Shown here: piece after piece, positions 63,201 through 64,000 of the stretch
How positions within the stretch are numbered: the first letter of the stretch is position 1
Layout of the letters: every line of letters begins with the position of its first letter
From: Chytridium lagenaria
Lineage: Eukaryota; Chytridiomycota; Chytridiomycetes; Chytridiales; Chytridiaceae
Direction: 5' to 3'
Length of the DNA stretch: 64,000 bases
Assembly: GCA_025449115.1 (NCBI GenBank)
Contig: JAHLKC010000077.1
Location: 62,001-126,000, forward strand
Program-made: the position numbers and the translations under genes
Notes under the pieces: generated by a model
The model's input: the letters and a program-made list of their open reading frames with translations, nothing else
Told to the model about the DNA's origin: nothing
Databases searched by the model: none

Positions 63201-64000
63201 TCCACGTACCGTGACGAATGGAGGTCAAGCAGTTCCGATATATCGCGGAACGCCATGTGGGGGCCTTGGGGGTGTCGCGATAGAGCTGAGATTGTTGGAG
63301 CGTTTGGAGGAATGTATGGGGATGGGGGTGGAGCGGGGCCGAAAAAGGGACCATCTTGGAGGACGGTGACTGAGGGGAGGCGAGGGAGTTGAAAGCGTTG
63401 GATGGGGTTGACCATATGTTTGATGTGGTGCTTGTACCTATCATGAGGTGTTGCGATGATGATGATGATGATATTTCCGTGTAAGACGTCCCTGAGTCGG
63501 TTATACCTCCATGATGATGATGATGGTGACGAATATCGTGAACCACAACCTTTTGACTATGGCTGTTCACAATGACTGAAGAATGCGTAGTTTTCGCCTG
63601 AACAATATCTGTCGAATACGCAAGGCTCCTAAAACGCATAAATCATCATTAAACAACGCAGAAATAAAACAAAAAAAAAAAAAAAAAAAAAACCCTACAT
63701 ATCCGTCACTCCCATCATTTCCAGAGGTAGCTATCCGATTCAATAAAACGCATTCCTCACACATACATTTCTTCACAGTCTCCCCATTCCACCCTCCCCC
63801 GTTTCCCCTCCTCCGCATCCACAGTACGAAACAACGGCGTCTCCGTATCCGACGGCGCAGGTGGAAGCGAATCCGATGGTAACGGCACAGACGACGGAAG
63901 TGGCGGTGACGTCTTATATGCGAGTTGTTGTTCTTCCTGAATGGCTTGCATGGCTTGAACAACGAGATCACGGAAGGCCGGTTTGTAGCTTCCTCGGATT
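60212..64000 (-). CDS. eIF2-alpha kinase, 5' end outside window
   Basis: This is a stress-activated Ser/Thr kinase that phosphorylates eIF2 alpha to reduce translation initiation (GCN2/HRI/PERK group). The frame is open at the window edge, so the start lies beyond 64000. An N-terminal region includes [20 protein letters not shown] and a His-rich stretch. The kinase begins [20 protein letters not shown] and [17 protein letters not shown], a hallmark of this family, then [20 protein letters not shown] and CWVE (near 62715). A long insert with an acidic run (about 62560-62470) follows. The C-lobe has [20 protein letters not shown], the catalytic loop [12 protein letters not shown] (near 61560), KIGDFGLVT, the activation segment [13 protein letters not shown], and [14 protein letters not shown], then [17 protein letters not shown]. 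The tail ends with a coiled coil [20 protein letters not shown] (stop 60212-60214). No HisRS-like or luminal domain is visible in the window; an HRI-like type is the best guess. Confidence 0.85.
62470..62560 (-). repeat. Acidic codon run (Asp/Glu) in kinase insert
   Basis: A (TCA/TCC/TCT)n plus-strand tract reads as Asp and Glu codons on the minus strand (about 30 residues, almost all acidic). It lies in the kinase insert between N-lobe and C-lobe. Low-complexity acidic inserts are common in eIF2-alpha kinases. Confidence 0.7.
63669..63692 (+). repeat. Poly-A run
   Basis: About 22 consecutive A residues (T on the minus strand) sit in what is probably an intron of the kinase gene, between the exon ending near 63757 and that starting near 63640. 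Read as minus strand it is a long pyrimidine tract before an acceptor. Confidence 0.6.

Overview
The window is nuclear DNA from a fungus. Protein genes lie on both strands at moderate density and are split by many short GT-AG introns (mostly about 40-150 bp, with one near 930 bp after a lone start codon). The 3' spacers are AT-rich, and there is a urate oxidase ending in a peroxisomal AKL signal. The gene set includes FAM92/CIBAR-type BAR, DNA polymerase iota, a FANCA-like protein, DDX60-type helicase, severin/gelsolin, a Ca3427-like protein and a TIR-domain protein. It fits an early-diverging fungal lineage better than a yeast, but the phylum cannot be fixed from this window. No virus, transposon, CRISPR array or convincing tRNA/rRNA gene was found.

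Layout. 0.5-3.9 kb (minus): heat-shock-factor-type transcription factor and a FAM92/CIBAR BAR protein. 4.5-8.1 kb (plus): V-ATPase subunit a. 8.1-10.3 kb: G/T-rich spacer with a minisatellite. 10.4-10.7 kb: a small unknown protein. 11.9-13.4 kb: a calmodulin locus riddled with single-base deletions. 14.2-14.7 kb: diverged tandem duplication. 15.0-17.8 kb (minus): multi-pass membrane protein built of two six-helix units. 18.0-23.3 kb: DDX60-type helicase. 23.7-25.0 kb: urate oxidase. 25.5-31.0 kb (minus): cohesin SMC1. 31.6-32.2 kb: Cgr1-type ribosome biogenesis factor. 32.7-33.2 kb (minus): NAC beta. 34.5-36.4 kb: AP-1 mu. 36.5-39.6 kb: FANCA-like protein. 40.2-42.1 kb (minus): Ca3427-like periplasmic-binding-protein fold. 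42.4-43.2 kb: membrane-anchored glutaredoxin-like protein. 43.7-44.7 kb (minus): unknown protein. 44.7-46.7 kb: steroid-5-alpha-reductase-family membrane enzyme. 47.1-50.1 kb (minus): DNA polymerase iota. 50.2-51.8 kb: allantoicase. 52.1-53.8 kb: severin/gelsolin. 53.9-55.9 kb: N-myristoylated TIR-domain protein. 56.6-59.2 kb: C2H2 zinc-finger factor. 60.2 kb to the end (minus, 5' end outside): eIF2-alpha kinase.

Themes. Urate oxidase and allantoicase are two steps of purine-to-glyoxylate/urea catabolism, about 25 kb apart. SMC1, polymerase iota and the FANCA-like protein belong to chromosome maintenance. HSF and the eIF2-alpha kinase are stress regulators. The DDX60 helicase and the TIR protein belong to families used in innate immunity elsewhere; a defence role here is inference only.

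Quality note. Nearly every conserved gene contains one or more sites where the reading frame slips by one base, almost always as if one base were missing and often in a homopolymer. This looks like assembly error, not pseudogenisation. The calmodulin exon is extreme (about 23 missing bases in about 415). Gene boundaries are given across these slips. Frames and introns were assigned by eye.
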